A stretch of 6,147 nucleotides of DNA. Origin: CALAGJ01 sp964293305. Lineage in GTDB: Bacteria > Bacteroidota > Bacteroidia > Chitinophagales > Chitinophagaceae. Shown one piece after another: positions 5,529-6,147 of the stretch (position 1 is the stretch's first letter; every line of letters starts with the position of its first letter). Under the pieces are notes generated by a model. That model was given only the letters and a program-made list of their open reading frames with translations, was not told where the DNA came from and did no database searches. Location: assembly GCA_964293305.1 (NCBI GenBank), contig CAXYYO010000069.1, positions 1 to 6,147 of the forward strand. The letters are read 5' to 3'. The position numbers were made by a program, and so were the translations under genes.

Positions 5529-6007
5529 CCAGCATTTATCAGTTTGAAGCTGAGTTGTTAGATGGAAAAAATAAATCATTTGCCGATTATGAAGGCAAAG
5601 TTTTATTAATTGTAAATACTGCAAGTAAATGTGGTTTTACACCGCAATTTTCCGGTCTTGAAAAGTTGTATGAAAAATACAAAGATCAAGGTTTTGAAGT
5701 TTTGGGATTCCCTTGTAATCAGTTTGGTGGACAGGATCCTGGATCGAATGAACAAATCGGGGCATATTGCCAAAAAAATTATGGTGTGAACTTTCCGATG
5801 TTTGCCAAAGTGGATGTAAAGGGGCCAGAAGCACATATTTTATTTCGTTATTTAACCAATAACAGTAAAGGTATTTTGGGCAACGGGATTAAGTGGAATT
5901 TTACCAAGTTCCTGATTGGTAGAGATGGCAAAGTTTTAAACCGTTTTGCACCCACCACTAAGCCTGAAGATTTAGAAAGTGAAATAGCAGCGGCATTGTC
6001 GCAGTGA
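5525..6007 (+). CDS. gpx: Glutathione peroxidase family thiol peroxidase (BtuE-like)
   Basis: Reduces hydrogen peroxide and organic hydroperoxides. 160 residues without signal peptide, so cytoplasmic. The peroxidatic residue is Cys36 (not selenocysteine) in NTASKCGFTPQ (31-41). The catalytic tetrad is complete: Cys36, Gln70 (in NQFGGQ, 65-70), Trp124 and Asn125 (in WNFTKFL, 124-130). Cys64 lies in GFPCNQF and Cys82 in YCQKNYGVNFP; the latter, 46 residues after Cys36, matches the resolving cysteine of two-Cys enzymes of this family, which use thioredoxin rather than glutathione in practice. The ATG overlaps the msrB stop by four bases and has GAGGAA 8 bases upstream, inside msrB, so translation is probably coupled. 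Pairing with msrB joins peroxide removal with repair of oxidised protein. No T-tailed terminator follows. Confidence 0.95.
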   Translation: MTSIYQFEAELLDGKNKSFADYEGKVLLIVNTASKCGFTPQFSGLEKLYEKYKDQGFEVLGFPCNQFGGQDPGSNEQIGAYCQKNYGVNFPMFAKVDVKGPEAHILFRYLTNNSKGILGNGIKWNFTKFLIGRDGKVLNRFAPTTKPEDLESEIAAALSQ

Positions 6008-6034
6008 TATTTCATCTTGGAAAATGAACAAAAT

Positions 6035-6147
6035 GTGATAATTCAGCCAGAACTGTATGTTCAGTTCTGGCATGATTCGCGCATGCCATATGTAGAAACA
6101 CGTCAGGCATGCCAAAGTCGGATTTGTTATAAGGCTCATAGCCACGC
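6035..6147 (+). CDS. AraC-family transcriptional regulator, N-terminal fragment
   Basis: The frame runs to the right edge with no stop; counted from GTG it gives 37 residues. VQFWHDSRMPYVETR (9-23) followed by CYKAHSH (31-37) matches the start of a common proteobacterial AraC group, whose N-terminal cupin-like sensor begins FWRDPxLPxxExR and continues to CYxxHSHxTFSIG. The ligand and the C-terminal helix-turn-helix lie beyond the window, so the target genes are unknown. The frame is open back to the gpx stop codon 27 bases earlier. The start is uncertain: GTG at 6035 (GGAA 12 bases before) or TTG at 6017 are possible; ATG at 6083 would cut into the conserved motif. The close spacing allows read-through from gpx. 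A 10-bp hairpin lies within the first codons. Confidence 0.7.
   Translation, partial: MIIQPELYVQFWHDSRMPYVETRQACQSRICYKAHSH
6046..6071. repeat. Perfect 10-bp hairpin near the start of the AraC-type gene
   Basis: GCCAGAACTG (6046-6055) pairs exactly with CAGTTCTGGC (6062-6071) around a 6-base loop. It lacks a T-run on either strand, so it is not a typical intrinsic terminator. It lies 39 bases after the gpx stop and inside the probable first codons of the AraC-type gene, where in mRNA it could attenuate read-through or limit translation. Confidence 0.6.

Noticed and set aside
6012..6146. Minus-strand open frame of 44 residues ending at a TGA at 6012-6014
   Set aside because: The frame has no stops, but the plus-strand frame over the same bases matches an AraC N-terminus, so this is taken as its antisense shadow.

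Overview
The window reads as chromosomal DNA of a gammaproteobacterium of the Moraxellaceae, most probably an Acinetobacter. This rests on the low-to-moderate GC, the close matches of the icd, alaA, msrB and gpx products to gammaproteobacterial families, and general knowledge of Acinetobacter gene content. No search was run, so the genus is an inference.

Layout from left to right: the 3' end of icd (+, NADP isocitrate dehydrogenase) ends at a strong hairpin terminator. It faces a very AT-rich minus-strand gene for a single-HKD phospholipase D/nuclease-like protein with a defence-type N-terminal region. Diverging from that gene is a plus-strand gene for an outer-membrane M23 (LytM-type) peptidoglycan endopeptidase lipoprotein. 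It converges, with a 14-base gap, on a minus-strand YbfB/YjiJ-family MFS transporter gene. A 244-base spacer with a candidate operator and a terminator separates that gene from a minus-strand AlaA-type alanine aminotransferase gene, whose product carries an unusual N-terminal extension of about 70 residues. A 228-base divergent control region rich in repeats leads to a plus-strand msrB-gpx pair with a 4-base overlap (methionine sulfoxide reductase B and a thiol peroxidase of the glutathione peroxidase family). After these, running off the right edge, is the start of a plus-strand AraC-type regulator.

Most of the window is housekeeping metabolism (TCA cycle, alanine/pyruvate balance) and stress or envelope maintenance. 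msrB and gpx form a compact oxidative-damage unit: one removes peroxides, the other repairs oxidised methionine. The odd piece is the HKD gene: its sampled 60-base lines are about 22-35% GC against about 47% in a sampled icd line, it starts with TTG, and it sits alone between conserved genes, as accessory defence cargo often does. No tRNA, rRNA, CRISPR array, insertion sequence or integrase was seen. The other points worth a second look are the AlaA N-terminal extension, the helically phased TGCTT repeats and 15-bp palindrome between alaA and msrB, and the missing usual resolving cysteine in MsrB.
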